DNA of 64,000 bases from Ferruginibacter paludis. GTDB taxonomy: Bacteria; Bacteroidota; Bacteroidia; Chitinophagales; Chitinophagaceae. The DNA is taken from the NCBI RefSeq assembly GCF_030409685.1, contig NZ_JAUFQJ010000015.1, positions 310,001 through 374,000 of the forward strand, in the 5' to 3' direction. Shown piece by piece: positions 40,928 through 51,155 of the stretch (positions are counted from its first letter, which is position 1; every line of letters starts with the position of its first letter). The position numbers and the translations under genes are program-made. The notes under the pieces were generated by a model. The model was not told the DNA's origin. It saw only the letters and a list, made by a program, of their open reading frames with translations, and searched no databases.

Positions 40928-42031
40928 ATGAACATAGTAGTAAATATCAATTCGATAAAAAAGGCGGCGGCGTTTGCTGAAGTGAATTTTATAAAGGATC
41001 GTTTTAATCAATTGTTTAAAGATCACCCTCAACACCATTTTTTTTTACTGGCTGCAGACCAAAATGACCTTGTGGCTTCCTTAAAAAACAGTTCCCTGAT
41101 TCATGTGCCATATTACAGGAATCGTTTGCTGCAATCAATGTGGTATGACTACCGGTTGCCTGTTATCTTAAAAAAAGTTAAAGCTTCACTGTTTGTAAAT
41201 CTGGAGGCTGTTTGTTCTTTCAGAACCACTGTGCCGCAATGTTTGGCGTTACCGCATTTTTCAGTGGTGCCTGACTCATATAGGTCACAGAAAAAAATGA
41301 CGGTTCATTTTGATAAAGCTGCACAAATCATTACCAGTGCCCAGTGTTTTAAAAATAATATTTGCACTCAATACCAAATTGATGAAGAAAAAGTGCGGGT
41401 GATTTATAATAACGGAGATAACAACTTTAAACCGCTTGACCAGTCGGAAAAAGAGATTTGCAAAAACAAATATGCTGACGGTAAGGAATATTTTTTATTT
41501 ACCGGTGAATTAACGGGCGACAATAACCTCACGAATTTATTAAAGGCATTTTCATTTTTTAAAAAAAGACAACAAAGCAACATGCTGCTGCTGATTGCCG
41601 CTACTAATTACAGTGCCGATAATGTGTTTGAAAAAAGCTTGCAGACATACAAATACAGAAACGAGGTAAAAGTACTGCCTAACCTTAACGGCACAGACCT
41701 TGGAATAATAACTGCTGCAGCCTATTCATTTGTTTATGCGACACGACAAAATACTTCCTATATTCCGGTACTTAATGCGATGCAGTGCGGAGTACCAGTG
41801 ATTGTAAGCAACTCGCTGCTGATGAATGAAATTTGTGATGATGCGGCATTATTTACGGAACCTGCCGTTTTTGAAAATATGGCAGATAAAATGATGCTGA
41901 TTTTTAAAGATGAAACCCTCCGAAATGTATTGGTTGAAAAATGCAAATTAAATGCGGCAAATTTTGATGCTGCCAGGGCCAGCCAATTACTTTGGCAATG
42001 TCTTGAAAAATGCGCTACCCTAAATGATTAA
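40928..42031 (+). CDS. Glycosyltransferase family 4-like protein
   Basis: The 367-aa protein has the two-domain GT-B layout: an N-terminal acceptor half (about 1-165) and a C-terminal donor-binding half (about 185-360) with YFLFTGELTGDNNLTNLLKAF and AMQCGVPVIVSN, the latter equivalent to the nucleotide-sugar-binding loop. The early EX7E glutamate is replaced by other residues, so activity is not assured. A promoter-like TATTTTTG lies at 40915-40922, only 5 nt before the ATG. Product unknown; probably cell-surface glycan related. Confidence 0.75.
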   Translation: MNIVVNINSIKKAAAFAEVNFIKDRFNQLFKDHPQHHFFLLAADQNDLVASLKNSSLIHVPYYRNRLLQSMWYDYRLPVILKKVKASLFVNLEAVCSFRTTVPQCLALPHFSVVPDSYRSQKKMTVHFDKAAQIITSAQCFKNNICTQYQIDEEKVRVIYNNGDNNFKPLDQSEKEICKNKYADGKEYFLFTGELTGDNNLTNLLKAFSFFKKRQQSNMLLLIAATNYSADNVFEKSLQTYKYRNEVKVLPNLNGTDLGIITAAAYSFVYATRQNTSYIPVLNAMQCGVPVIVSNSLLMNEICDDAALFTEPAVFENMADKMMLIFKDETLRNVLVEKCKLNAANFDAARASQLLWQCLEKCATLND

Positions 42032-42110
42032 ACACAAAGGCTTTATCTTTGCATCTGTAAATTTATCATTCAAATAAAGCAATCTGGAAAACAGGTAATA
42101 TTAAAATTGT

Positions 42111-42455
42111 ATGAACCAGTCTACTATAAAAATTGATGTATTATTGGATCCGGATAAAATTCCACAAAAAATAAGCTGGGCGGCCAGCGACAGTACAGCC
42201 GATATGGCCCAGCAAGCCAAAGCGATGTGTATTGCTTTTTGGGATGGCGCGGATAAAACAGCCTTAAGAATTGATCTTTGGACAAAAGATATGATGATGG
42301 ATGAAATGGCGGACTTTTATTACCAGATGCTGATGACGATGGCCGATACTTTTAAAAGAGCTACACATCAGCATGAACTGAGTGATGATATGAAAAAATT
42401 TGCCAAAGAGTTTTTTGACAAATTCAGGGCAATACAGTTGAAAGAGCAGCAATAA
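42111..42455 (+). CDS. gldC: Gliding motility protein GldC
   Basis: The 114-aa soluble protein matches GldC of gliding Bacteroidota in length and sequence character (IKIDVLLDPDKIPQKISWAA, DLWTKDMMMDEMADFYYQML). GldC assists gliding but its biochemical role is unclear. A promoter element TTATCTTTGCA lies upstream at about 42044-42054. Confidence 0.92.
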   Translation: MNQSTIKIDVLLDPDKIPQKISWAASDSTADMAQQAKAMCIAFWDGADKTALRIDLWTKDMMMDEMADFYYQMLMTMADTFKRATHQHELSDDMKKFAKEFFDKFRAIQLKEQQ

Positions 42456-42547
42456 AAAATAACGCCACCTGTTTGTGGTTGTATCAAATAAAATCATTAT
42501 TAACGATATAAAAAAGTCCGGCATATAGATGCCCGGCAATTAAACAT

Positions 42548-43000
42548 ATGAATCTTGAACAGCAGATAATGAGTGAAATGAAAGATGCAATGAAAGCAAA
42601 GAACGAAGGCGTTTTAAGAGGCCTGCGTGCTATTAAAGCAGAAATCATAAAGGCGAAGACAGACCCGGGAGCCGGCGGTGAGATTGATGCTGCAACCGAA
42701 CAGAAATTTTTACAAAAAATGATGAAGCAGCGCCGGGATTCACTGGAAATTTTTGAAAAACAGGGGCGGGAAGATCTGGCGGTAAAAGAGCGGGAAGAGA
42801 TTGCTGTTATAGAAAAATTTCTTCCAAAGCAAATGACTGAAAGTGAAATTAAGGAGGCTGTTGCTGCAATTATTGCTCAAACCGGGGCAAGTTCGCCGGC
42901 GGATATGGGCAAAGTAATGGGTGTGGCCAGTAAACAACTGGCAGGCCTTGCTGATGGAAAAGTAATCAGCGCCATTGTAAAAGATTTATTGAGCAAATAA
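42548..43000 (+). CDS. YqeY/GatB-like protein
   Basis: The 150-aa protein is full-length for the YqeY family and shows its typical segments LRGLRAIKAEI and EKFLPKQMTESEI, with a C-terminal domain related to the tail of GatB. A role in tRNA-dependent amidation or tRNA metabolism has been proposed from homology only. It follows gldC by 92 bp and precedes cvpA by 11 bp. Confidence 0.9.
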   Translation: MNLEQQIMSEMKDAMKAKNEGVLRGLRAIKAEIIKAKTDPGAGGEIDAATEQKFLQKMMKQRRDSLEIFEKQGREDLAVKEREEIAVIEKFLPKQMTESEIKEAVAAIIAQTGASSPADMGKVMGVASKQLAGLADGKVISAIVKDLLSK

Positions 43001-43011
43001 TATAACATTTT

Positions 43012-43548
43012 TTGATAGACATTATTTTTGCCATATTGATTGTAATAGCCGTTATTAAGGGATATCAGAAGGGCTTTATTGTGGCAGTTTTTTCTATCGT
43101 GGCATTTATACTTGGCCTGGCTGCTGCACTAAAATTATCATCAGTTGTAGCAGTTTACCTGCAAAACAATGCAACCATATCAGCCTCCTGGCTACCTTTT
43201 ATTTCTTTTGCCATCGTATTTGTTGTAGTGGCCGTATTGGTAAACATGGGCGGCAAGCTGATAGAAAAAACTTTTGAAATGGCCATGCTGGGATGGCTTA
43301 ACAGAATTGGCGGCATACTATTATATATTGTTTTATACATCATCATTTTCAGCGTGTTTTTATTTTATGCAGATAAAATACACCTGTTCAGTGAAACTGC
43401 GATGGAATCATCCAAAGTATTTCCCTTCGTTAAGCCCTGGGCGCCGTTTGTAATAGATGGTTTTGGAAAAATCGTCCCGGTGTTTAAAGATATGTTTACA
43501 CAACTGGAGGGATATTTTGAAAGCTTGTCTTCCAAAGTGGCTCATTAA
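43012..43548 (+). CDS. CvpA-family membrane protein
   Basis: The 178-aa protein starts at a TTG (43012), 11 bp after the yqeY-like gene, and has hydrophobic helices at about 1-38, 60-82 and 100-122. The opening IDIIFAILIVIAVIKGYQKGF is characteristic of CvpA, linked to colicin V production and envelope homeostasis. Its exact activity is unknown. Confidence 0.85.
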   Translation: MIDIIFAILIVIAVIKGYQKGFIVAVFSIVAFILGLAAALKLSSVVAVYLQNNATISASWLPFISFAIVFVVVAVLVNMGGKLIEKTFEMAMLGWLNRIGGILLYIVLYIIIFSVFLFYADKIHLFSETAMESSKVFPFVKPWAPFVIDGFGKIVPVFKDMFTQLEGYFESLSSKVAH

Positions 43549-43636
43549 TTTGAGGCATTATTTTATTTACTGTAATTTTAACCCGAATCACTATTTTAGC
43601 GGTTAGTTATATCACCTGCATTTATCAGTTCCAACA

Positions 43637-44422
43637 ATGAGTTACGAATTTAAACAAGACGGAAAATTTAAGTACATAGAAGTTGGAGAGGGGGAACCAT
43701 TATTGTTGCTGCACGGATTATTTGGCGCACTGAGTAATTTTAAAGACCTGATTGAACATTTTCGCTTAACGCACAAAGTGATTGTGCCTATTCTTCCATT
43801 ATTGGATCTTGATTTGCTTCATACATCTGTAGGTGGATTGGAAAAATTTGTTTTCCGGTTTATAGAGCACCGCAATTATAATAATATTCACTTATTAGGA
43901 AATTCGCTAGGTGGTCACGTTGCATTGGTACATATTTTAAAACATCCGGAAAGAATAAAATCATTGATATTAACCGGCAGTTCTGGTTTATTCGAAAACG
44001 GCATGGGAGATACTTACCCAAAGCGTGGCGACAAAGAGTATATCCGAAAGAAGACGGAGCTTACTTTTTATGATCCTGCCATGGCAACGGAAGAGTTGGT
44101 GAATGAAGTATTTGAAATAACCAACAACCGTATTAAGGTAATAAAAATAATTGCGCTGGCGAAAAGCGCAATTCGTAATAACCTGGGCGAAGAATTAAAG
44201 GATATTAAACAACCCACTTGCCTTATATGGGGTAATAACGATAGTATCACTCCCCCTTTTGTAGGCAAAGAATTTAATAACCTGATTCCAAACAGCGAAT
44301 TGCATATTATCGACAAATGCGGGCACGCACCTATGATGGAAGTTCCGGAAGAATTTAACAGGGTGTTAGATGATTTTTTAGCAAAACAAAAAGCGCCCGC
44401 TGCAACAGTTAAACAAATTTAA
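43637..44422 (+). CDS. Cytoplasmic alpha/beta-hydrolase
   Basis: The 261-aa protein has LLLLHGLFGALSNF (oxyanion region), a nucleophile elbow GNSLGGHVAL and a late GHAPMMEVPEEF that supplies the histidine. No signal peptide is seen. The substrate is unknown. It is followed 58 bp later by the CBS-domain gene. Confidence 0.85.
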   Translation: MSYEFKQDGKFKYIEVGEGEPLLLLHGLFGALSNFKDLIEHFRLTHKVIVPILPLLDLDLLHTSVGGLEKFVFRFIEHRNYNNIHLLGNSLGGHVALVHILKHPERIKSLILTGSSGLFENGMGDTYPKRGDKEYIRKKTELTFYDPAMATEELVNEVFEITNNRIKVIKIIALAKSAIRNNLGEELKDIKQPTCLIWGNNDSITPPFVGKEFNNLIPNSELHIIDKCGHAPMMEVPEEFNRVLDDFLAKQKAPAATVKQI

Positions 44423-44480
44423 TTGTCCTATACTTAAAATAACTTTTTTACCGTTATAGTATTGCTACAATTGCTCTTTT

Positions 44481-45143
44481 ATGCTTACAGCAGAACTGAT
44501 TAATAATAATATTCCCAGACTGCAGTTGCAGGATTCTGTTGGTAAGGCCATTCGTCTTATCAATGATTACAGAGTTACGCACCTTCCTGTGGTAAATGAG
44601 GAAATTTATTTGGGGATGATCAGTGAGGACGATTTGCTGGATGCTTATGATGAAAAATCGGGTATTGAAATACTACAGGAGCATTTTGTACACGATTCTG
44701 TAAAAGATGATGTCCACTTTTTAAATGCGGTAAATTATACCAGCCTCCACGAAACTTCCATTGTGCCAGTTATAAGTAAAACCAATGCATTAACCGGTGT
44801 GATAACTGCACCTGATTTATTAAAGGCGATGGCCGCCTTTTCAGGATCAAGCGAATTTGGTGGCATAATCGTACTGGAAATGGAAAGGCAGCAGTTTTCC
44901 GTTTCGCAAATAAGCAGAATTGTAGAAAGCAACGATGCCGTTATTTTGAATCTCAACACTACAAGGCATGCGGATTCTGGAATGTTGACTGTGACGCTCC
45001 ATCTGAACAAACAGGAAGTTTCTGCTATCGTTACTGCATTTGAGCGGTATGAGTATAGTGTGCTCTATTCTTTCGGAGACGAAAAATTTGAAGATAATAT
45101 TGATACCAACTATCGCCACTTGATGAACTACCTGGATATTTAA
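44481..45143 (+). CDS. CBS-domain protein
   Basis: The 220-aa protein has a CBS pair (about 1-130; VGKAIRLINDYRVTHLPVVN and GVITAPDLLKAM are typical) and a C-terminal alpha/beta region (about 145-215) that could be ACT-like. In Bacteroidota this gene commonly precedes nadK, as it does here. The ligand is probably an adenine nucleotide, inferred from the family. Confidence 0.82.
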   Translation: MLTAELINNNIPRLQLQDSVGKAIRLINDYRVTHLPVVNEEIYLGMISEDDLLDAYDEKSGIEILQEHFVHDSVKDDVHFLNAVNYTSLHETSIVPVISKTNALTGVITAPDLLKAMAAFSGSSEFGGIIVLEMERQQFSVSQISRIVESNDAVILNLNTTRHADSGMLTVTLHLNKQEVSAIVTAFERYEYSVLYSFGDEKFEDNIDTNYRHLMNYLDI

Positions 45144-45397
45144 GTATCGTCTTTCCATTCCTCCTATTGGTTTCCTTTTTTACAGGCTGATCTTAGATAG
45201 ATTTTTTGACCCCTTCCTTTTGTAGTAATTAGCTCCTTCTGTTTTCAAAGAGGCGTATTTAAAAAATTAGTAAATAATTTTCGATTAAATTAGCAGACTA
45301 ATATTTTACCACTAACTAATCAATGTTTTATAAATACAACGACACTAATTGTATGGCAATGCAGGTGTTTGTATAAGGTAATGATAAAAATAAAAAA

Positions 45398-46276
45398 ATG
45401 AAAATTGCAATATATAGCCGGGGTATAGAAAACGACCAGCATAAGGATATTGAAACTTTTATGGAGGAACTGAAGACCTACAATGTTGAGCCTGTTTTTT
45501 TCCAGGATTTTTTTAACCAGTTTTATTCTGCCGTAAATATGCGGGGCAAATACGGCACTTTCAATGCTGCGGAAGATCTGGACGACAGTTATGATTTCAT
45601 GATTAGCCTCGGTGGAGACGGCACATTGCTGGATACGGTTACCCTGATACAGGATAAAGGAATACCGGTATTAGGAATTAATTACGGAAGGCTGGGATTT
45701 CTTGCCACAATAGGCAAAGAAGATTTAGGCTCGGCCATTAAGGCATTAGTGGACAGAACTTATGTGCTTGATGAGAGAACCCTCATTCACCTGGATGCCG
45801 ATCTTCCCTTGTTTGGCAATGCGCCATTTTGTTTAAACGAGTTTGTTATCCATAAAAAAGATACGTCATCAATGATAAAAATTCATACGTACTTAAATGG
45901 AGAATTTTTAAATACCTACTGGGCGGATGGCTTAATTGTTGCTACGCCTACCGGGTCAACCGGTTATTCACTAAGCTGTAACGGGCCAGTAGTGTTTCCT
46001 GAAAGCGGCAACTTTGTAATTACACCGGTAGCGCCTCACAATTTAAACATACGGCCCATTGTGGTGTCTGATGATAATATAATTTCGTTTGAAGTGGAAA
46101 GCAGAAGCGACGGGTTTTTATGCAGCCTGGATAGCAGGAGAGAATTGGTACCAAAGGAAGTACAACTCGCTGTTAAAAAAGAAGAGTTCTCAATAAACCT
46201 GGTGAGGTTAAATGAAAATAATTTTTTACAAACCCTGCGAAATAAACTTTCCTGGGGGCTCGATAAGCGCAATTAA
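45398..46276 (+). CDS. nadK: NAD kinase
   Basis: NadK phosphorylates NAD to NADP. The 292-aa protein has SLGGDGTLLD with the GGDG motif, INYGRLGFLA, and TPTGSTGYSLSCNGP, all diagnostic. It is the first gene of a plus-strand series that continues with envelope-assembly genes. Confidence 0.96.
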   Translation: MKIAIYSRGIENDQHKDIETFMEELKTYNVEPVFFQDFFNQFYSAVNMRGKYGTFNAAEDLDDSYDFMISLGGDGTLLDTVTLIQDKGIPVLGINYGRLGFLATIGKEDLGSAIKALVDRTYVLDERTLIHLDADLPLFGNAPFCLNEFVIHKKDTSSMIKIHTYLNGEFLNTYWADGLIVATPTGSTGYSLSCNGPVVFPESGNFVITPVAPHNLNIRPIVVSDDNIISFEVESRSDGFLCSLDSRRELVPKEVQLAVKKEEFSINLVRLNENNFLQTLRNKLSWGLDKRN

Positions 46277-46372
46277 TTTTGGTTCCTGTCGTTAACTGCT
46301 GTTGCATAAACTTCTTTCATCTGGCAGGGGAATAGGCTGACTTATTTTAAAACAATTATTTACTTTGTAATT

Positions 46373-47233
46373 ATGAAAAAAACCATCCTTTCTGTATCGT
46401 TGCTTTTTTCCCTGGTATCTGGGGTGATGGCTCAAAAAGAATATGGTACTGTTCAGCAGGGCGAGTTTGGCTTCACAGCTGGTGTGGCGCATTATTTTGG
46501 CGATTTAAACACAAGGGCAAAACTTAACAGGCTGAAACCGGCCCTGGGTATTTTTTACAGAAAACAGTTCAATAATTACCTGGGCCTGCGAGTGAGTGCA
46601 CACTATGCTCAGCTTGGTTACAGCGACATTTACAGTAAAAATAGTTTTCAAAATACCAGGAATCTAAGCTTTAACTCTGATATCCTGGAATTTGCCGTTC
46701 ACGGAGATTTTAACTTTTTAAAATATATCCCTGGTGACCCCGACTTTTCCTTCACTCCCTATGTAACACTCGGATTGGGGATTTTTAGCTACAATCCTTA
46801 TGCATACTTAAACAACAAAAAAATATTTCTACGCCCGCTTGGCACAGAAGGACAGAATATAAAATATGTTGGTGCAGACGGTAAAGTAAGAAAACCCTAT
46901 GGAAGTACGGCTATGTGTATTCCAATTGGTATGGGTATAAAATACAGTATCAACAGCAGCATGAACCTCTCTTTCCAAATTGCCGAACGCCTTACTACCA
47001 CCGATTACCTGGATGATGTAAGTACTACTTATGTTGGAGCGGATAAATTTCCGCCTTTAAACGGACAGCCGTCTACAGCCGGTCTTTTGCAGGACAGAAG
47101 TTACGAAAAAGTGCCGGTGCCTATCGGAAACGAAGGCGTGCAGCGTGGCTGGAGCAAACAAAAAGATCAATACATTATTTTTGAAGTTGGACTGTCGTTT
47201 AACATCAGCAGTTATGTGTGTCCAAAACCCTGA
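46373..47233 (+). CDS. DUF6089-family outer-membrane beta-barrel-like protein
   Basis: The 286-aa exported protein has a signal peptide (about 1-20, ending VMAQ) and the opening EYGTVQQGEFGFTAGVAHYFGDLN typical of DUF6089 proteins, which are always found near uppS and bamA in Bacteroidota. Alternating hydrophobic beta-strands suggest an 8-stranded barrel. Function unknown; a link to outer-membrane biogenesis is inferred from gene order. Confidence 0.85.
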   Translation: MKKTILSVSLLFSLVSGVMAQKEYGTVQQGEFGFTAGVAHYFGDLNTRAKLNRLKPALGIFYRKQFNNYLGLRVSAHYAQLGYSDIYSKNSFQNTRNLSFNSDILEFAVHGDFNFLKYIPGDPDFSFTPYVTLGLGIFSYNPYAYLNNKKIFLRPLGTEGQNIKYVGADGKVRKPYGSTAMCIPIGMGIKYSINSSMNLSFQIAERLTTTDYLDDVSTTYVGADKFPPLNGQPSTAGLLQDRSYEKVPVPIGNEGVQRGWSKQKDQYIIFEVGLSFNISSYVCPKP

Positions 47234-47261
47234 TTAGTGTTTTCCAAAATATAAAAATTGC

Positions 47262-47290
47262 CGCCGGAGATAATTCCGGCGTTTTTTTTT
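47262..47290 (+). terminator. Terminator after the DUF6089 gene
   Basis: CGCCGGA (47262-47268) pairs with TCCGGCG (47275-47281), followed by a run of T. Confidence 0.85.
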
Positions 47291-47393
47291 GGCTGAAGCA
47301 TTAACGGTTAAGATTCGGTTAAAACGCTTATTGCAACTAAATTTTATTACTTTTGCAGCCCAAAGTCAGTCACTGTCGCTGATGCTATTTTAT

Positions 47394-48152
47394 ATGAGTT
47401 TGAAGGATACAATCAACATGCAAAAATTGCCCCGTCACATTGCCATCATTATGGACGGCAATGGAAGATGGGCAAAAGAAAAAGGCGAAGACCGTCTTTT
47501 TGGCCATATGCACGGGGTGGAAAGTGTTCGGAATATCGTGGAAGGCTGTGCCGAATTAGGCATTGAGTACCTTACCTTATACGCATTCAGTACCGAAAAC
47601 TGGGACAGACCTGCATACGAAGTAACCGGTTTGATGGAATTACTGGTAGATACTATCCGAAAGGAAGTCCCAACATTAAATAAGAATAATATTAAGATGC
47701 ATGCTATCGGCGATATGAGTATGCTACCCGAAAATGCGAGGAAGGAATTGAACGAAGCGTTTGAAGAAACAAGTGCGAACACCGGTCTTAACCTCATTAT
47801 GGCACTTAGTTACAGCAGCCGCTGGGAACTAATGGCTGCGGTAAAGCAAATTGCAACGGACGTAAAAGAAGGAAAGCTTCAGCCTGAACAAATTACACAA
47901 GATACCATACAACAATACTTATCAACCAGTAGTTTTCCTGATCCTGAATTAATGATTCGTACAAGTGGCGAATACCGTATCAGCAATTTTTTATTATACC
48001 AGCTTGCCTACGCTGAATTGTATTTTACAAATACCCGTTGGCCGGATTTTAGAAAAGATAACCTCTATGAAGCCATTATAGATTTTCAAAACAGGGAAAG
48101 AAGATTTGGTAAAACCGGTGATCAGATCAAGGAAGAAATACCCATTTCATAA
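47394..48152 (+). CDS. uppS: Undecaprenyl pyrophosphate synthase-type isoprenyl transferase
   Basis: UppS makes the C55 lipid carrier of peptidoglycan and O-antigen. The 252-aa protein has AIIMDGNGRWAKEKG with the catalytic aspartate, LTLYAFSTENW, and the C-terminal LMIRTSGEYRISNFL motif. The start at ATG 47394 gives normal family length; the ORF open further upstream crosses a promoter-like TTACTTTTGCA. Confidence 0.95.
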   Translation: MSLKDTINMQKLPRHIAIIMDGNGRWAKEKGEDRLFGHMHGVESVRNIVEGCAELGIEYLTLYAFSTENWDRPAYEVTGLMELLVDTIRKEVPTLNKNNIKMHAIGDMSMLPENARKELNEAFEETSANTGLNLIMALSYSSRWELMAAVKQIATDVKEGKLQPEQITQDTIQQYLSTSSFPDPELMIRTSGEYRISNFLLYQLAYAELYFTNTRWPDFRKDNLYEAIIDFQNRERRFGKTGDQIKEEIPIS

Positions 48153-48370
48153 TTGTATGCTTTATTCTGCAGTGCTTAATATTTTGAAGCCACAAATCTG
48201 CAGGATGAACAGGTATGTAAGCAACCCTGCAGCAATATATCATATTGCACATTAAAAAGGGTAAGAAGATTGTAATTTTTATTTAAAAGCACTGTTAAAA
48301 ACAGGGTGATTGTTTAACAAATAGTTTTCATTATAGCAAGTAATTTGCCGGATAGTAAAAAAACCAATTA

Positions 48371-51106
48371 ATGCACAGGATTTACCAGAACTTTTTATTG
48401 ATAGTTTTTATCGCTTTTATTGGCAATGCAGCAGTTGCCCAGGTAGTTCCTGATACTTCGCACCCGGTTTCTGCAAATCCCGAATTGCTGGAAATCTTAA
48501 ATGCTAAAACCCCCAAACCATATACGATCGCTGGAATTACAGTAACGGGAAATAAAGGCTTTGATGGCAATCTTATTATTTCTATCTCTGGCCTTGCAGT
48601 GGGTGATAAGGTGCAGCTTCCAGGCACAGATATTTTTAGTAAAGCCATTACCAAATTATGGAAACAAAATCTGATAGCTGATGTTGCTATTTATTTCACC
48701 AGGCTGGAAGGCAAAGACCTCTATGTAGAAATAGCAATTACTGAAAGACCCCGTTTGGCTGATTTCAAATTCAATGGGATTAAGAAGGGGGAAAAAGATG
48801 ATTTGGCCACCAAGAGCGGATTGGTAAAAGACAGGGTGGTAACCGATAATATGAAGATGAGTGCCATGGATGCCATCCAGAAATTTTTTGCAGATAAAGG
48901 ATATCGCAATGTAAAAACTGTTGTTAAGGAAGAGAAGTCTCCTTCCTCGGTAAATGCGGTTATTTTAGAATTTAATATTGACAAGGGCAACAAGGTCAAA
49001 GTAAATTCAATTGACTTTTCAGGTAACGATAATATCGGCGACCTGAAATTAAAAAAGCAGATGAAGGGTACACATGAGATGACAAGATTTACTTTGTATC
49101 CACCTAAAAGTACCAGCCCTTTTGGCGACAGCAGCAATAGAATTTCTTTTGGCGACTACCTCAAAGATTACGGTTACCTGTCCCTATCCAAAACAAAATC
49201 TTATCTGGATCCCTGGTTCCGCTTTAAATTATTCAGTTCAGCAAAGTTTAACCCGGTTAAGTACGAAGAAGATAAAGAACACGTGCTTGATTATTACAAT
49301 TCCCAGGGTTTTAGAGATGCCAATATTGTAGAAGATGCTAAAGTGCCCAATGCAGAAGGAAATTTGGATGTGTATGTAAAAGTAAACGAAGGGCATAAGT
49401 ATTATTTCGGCGACATGGTGTGGAGAGGAAACACAAAATATTCCGATTCAGTTTTAAATCTGTTGCTGGGTATCCGTAAAGGAGATATTTATAACCTTGA
49501 ATTATTGAATAAACGCTTAGGTAAGCAGTTAACGGCAGAAGGTGGTGATATAGGTAGTTTATACATGGATGATGGTTACCTGTTTTTTAAAGTTGATCCA
49601 ATAGAAACATCTGTTTACAATGACACCATCAACTTTGAAATTCGTATGCAGGAAGGCCCCCAGGCCACTATTGGCAAAGTGGAAATCTCAGGCAATGAAA
49701 AAACGAAAGACTATGTGGTAAGAAGGGAATTAAGAACAGTACCCGGTGAAAAATTCAGCCGTCAGGATATTATCCGTACACAACGGGAATTAGGCCAGTT
49801 AGGCTTTTTTAACCCTGAAAAAATCACTCCTAATATCGTTCCCAATTCTGACAATGGAACAGTGGATATCAACTGGGGTGTGGAAGAAAAATCGAATGAT
49901 CAGTTGGAATTATCTGCCGGCTTTGGTGGCGGTATTGGTTTAACAGGTACATTGGGGATTACCTTCAACAACTTTTCCATCGACAATATTTTTAATAAAA
50001 AAACATGGGATCCTTTACCATCGGGTAGCGGACAAAAATTGAGTGCGAGGGTGCAGTCCAATGGACGTGCATACAGGTCGTATAACCTTTCGTTTACAGA
50101 ACCATGGCTCGGAGGTAAAAAAAGAAATTCCTTTTCTGTGAGCCTGTACAATACGAAATATGCCAACGCATACAACGCATATGGACAATATTGTAACAGT
50201 TGCGGTGATAGCTCATACCTGAAAACAATTGGTGCCGGTGTATCATTAGGTAAACAATTAAAATGGCCGGATGATTATTTTTCTTTTGTTACCTCTTTAA
50301 ATGTGCAGCAATACAAACTGAAAAATTATGCTAACATCTTTAAAGGAATTAGCAATGGTACTTCTACCAATATCAGTTTAAAACTGGCACTGGCGCGTAG
50401 TGCCACACAGGGTAATCCTATTTTCCCAACGGGCGGATCGAACTTTATGGTGAGCGGACAATTTACATTGCCTTACTCAGCACTTGGTCTCGTGAACGAA
50501 ACTGAAAATCCTTACAGATGGCCGGAGTTTCATAAATGGCGCTTTAACGGCGATTATTATGTACCACTGGGTATAGCGCATGGTGCGGATAAAAATAAAC
50601 AGTTTATATTAAAGGCTTCCGCCAAATATGGTTTTATAGGCCGCTATAATTCCAAACTCCAGATTTCGCCATTTGAGCGTTTTCAATTGGGAGATGCAGG
50701 TTTAAGTAACAACTTTGCCATATTGGGATATGATATCATTGCCCACAGGGGATACCCGGTGTATAATTCTTCTGACCCGAAAGTGAATCCTGATAACGTA
50801 ACGCCTTCTGAGTTCTTTACCATTTTTAATAAATATACGGTTGAATTAAGGTACCCCTTCAGTACCAACCCAAGCAGTACAATTTATGGTCTTGCTTTTT
50901 TTGAAGCTGCCAATGGATGGTATGATTTTAAAGATTATAATCCGTTTAAGTTACGCCGTTCTGTTGGCGTGGGTATGCGTTTCTTTCTGCCTATGTTTGG
51001 CTTGTTGGGATTTGATTATGGTCTTGGTATAGACAGGATACAGGCTGGACAACCGGTTAAAAACGCATTCAAATTCACCTTTATGCTGGGTCAGGAGCCT
51101 GAATAA
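48371..51106 (+). CDS. bamA: Outer membrane protein assembly factor BamA
   Basis: The 911-aa protein has a signal peptide (about 1-23), a series of POTRA domains (about 50-450) and a C-terminal 16-stranded Omp85 barrel. The lid-lock region is recognisable near VGVGMRFFLPMFGLLGFDYG and the protein ends in a long beta-strand. It inserts beta-barrel proteins into the outer membrane. It stands upstream of two Skp/OmpH chaperone genes, as expected. Confidence 0.95.
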   Translation: MHRIYQNFLLIVFIAFIGNAAVAQVVPDTSHPVSANPELLEILNAKTPKPYTIAGITVTGNKGFDGNLIISISGLAVGDKVQLPGTDIFSKAITKLWKQNLIADVAIYFTRLEGKDLYVEIAITERPRLADFKFNGIKKGEKDDLATKSGLVKDRVVTDNMKMSAMDAIQKFFADKGYRNVKTVVKEEKSPSSVNAVILEFNIDKGNKVKVNSIDFSGNDNIGDLKLKKQMKGTHEMTRFTLYPPKSTSPFGDSSNRISFGDYLKDYGYLSLSKTKSYLDPWFRFKLFSSAKFNPVKYEEDKEHVLDYYNSQGFRDANIVEDAKVPNAEGNLDVYVKVNEGHKYYFGDMVWRGNTKYSDSVLNLLLGIRKGDIYNLELLNKRLGKQLTAEGGDIGSLYMDDGYLFFKVDPIETSVYNDTINFEIRMQEGPQATIGKVEISGNEKTKDYVVRRELRTVPGEKFSRQDIIRTQRELGQLGFFNPEKITPNIVPNSDNGTVDINWGVEEKSNDQLELSAGFGGGIGLTGTLGITFNNFSIDNIFNKKTWDPLPSGSGQKLSARVQSNGRAYRSYNLSFTEPWLGGKKRNSFSVSLYNTKYANAYNAYGQYCNSCGDSSYLKTIGAGVSLGKQLKWPDDYFSFVTSLNVQQYKLKNYANIFKGISNGTSTNISLKLALARSATQGNPIFPTGGSNFMVSGQFTLPYSALGLVNETENPYRWPEFHKWRFNGDYYVPLGIAHGADKNKQFILKASAKYGFIGRYNSKLQISPFERFQLGDAGLSNNFAILGYDIIAHRGYPVYNSSDPKVNPDNVTPSEFFTIFNKYTVELRYPFSTNPSSTIYGLAFFEAANGWYDFKDYNPFKLRRSVGVGMRFFLPMFGLLGFDYGLGIDRIQAGQPVKNAFKFTFMLGQEPE

Positions 51107-51155
51107 TTATTAACAGCTTAAATTTTATCCCTTAATTTGTATAAAAAGTCTGAAG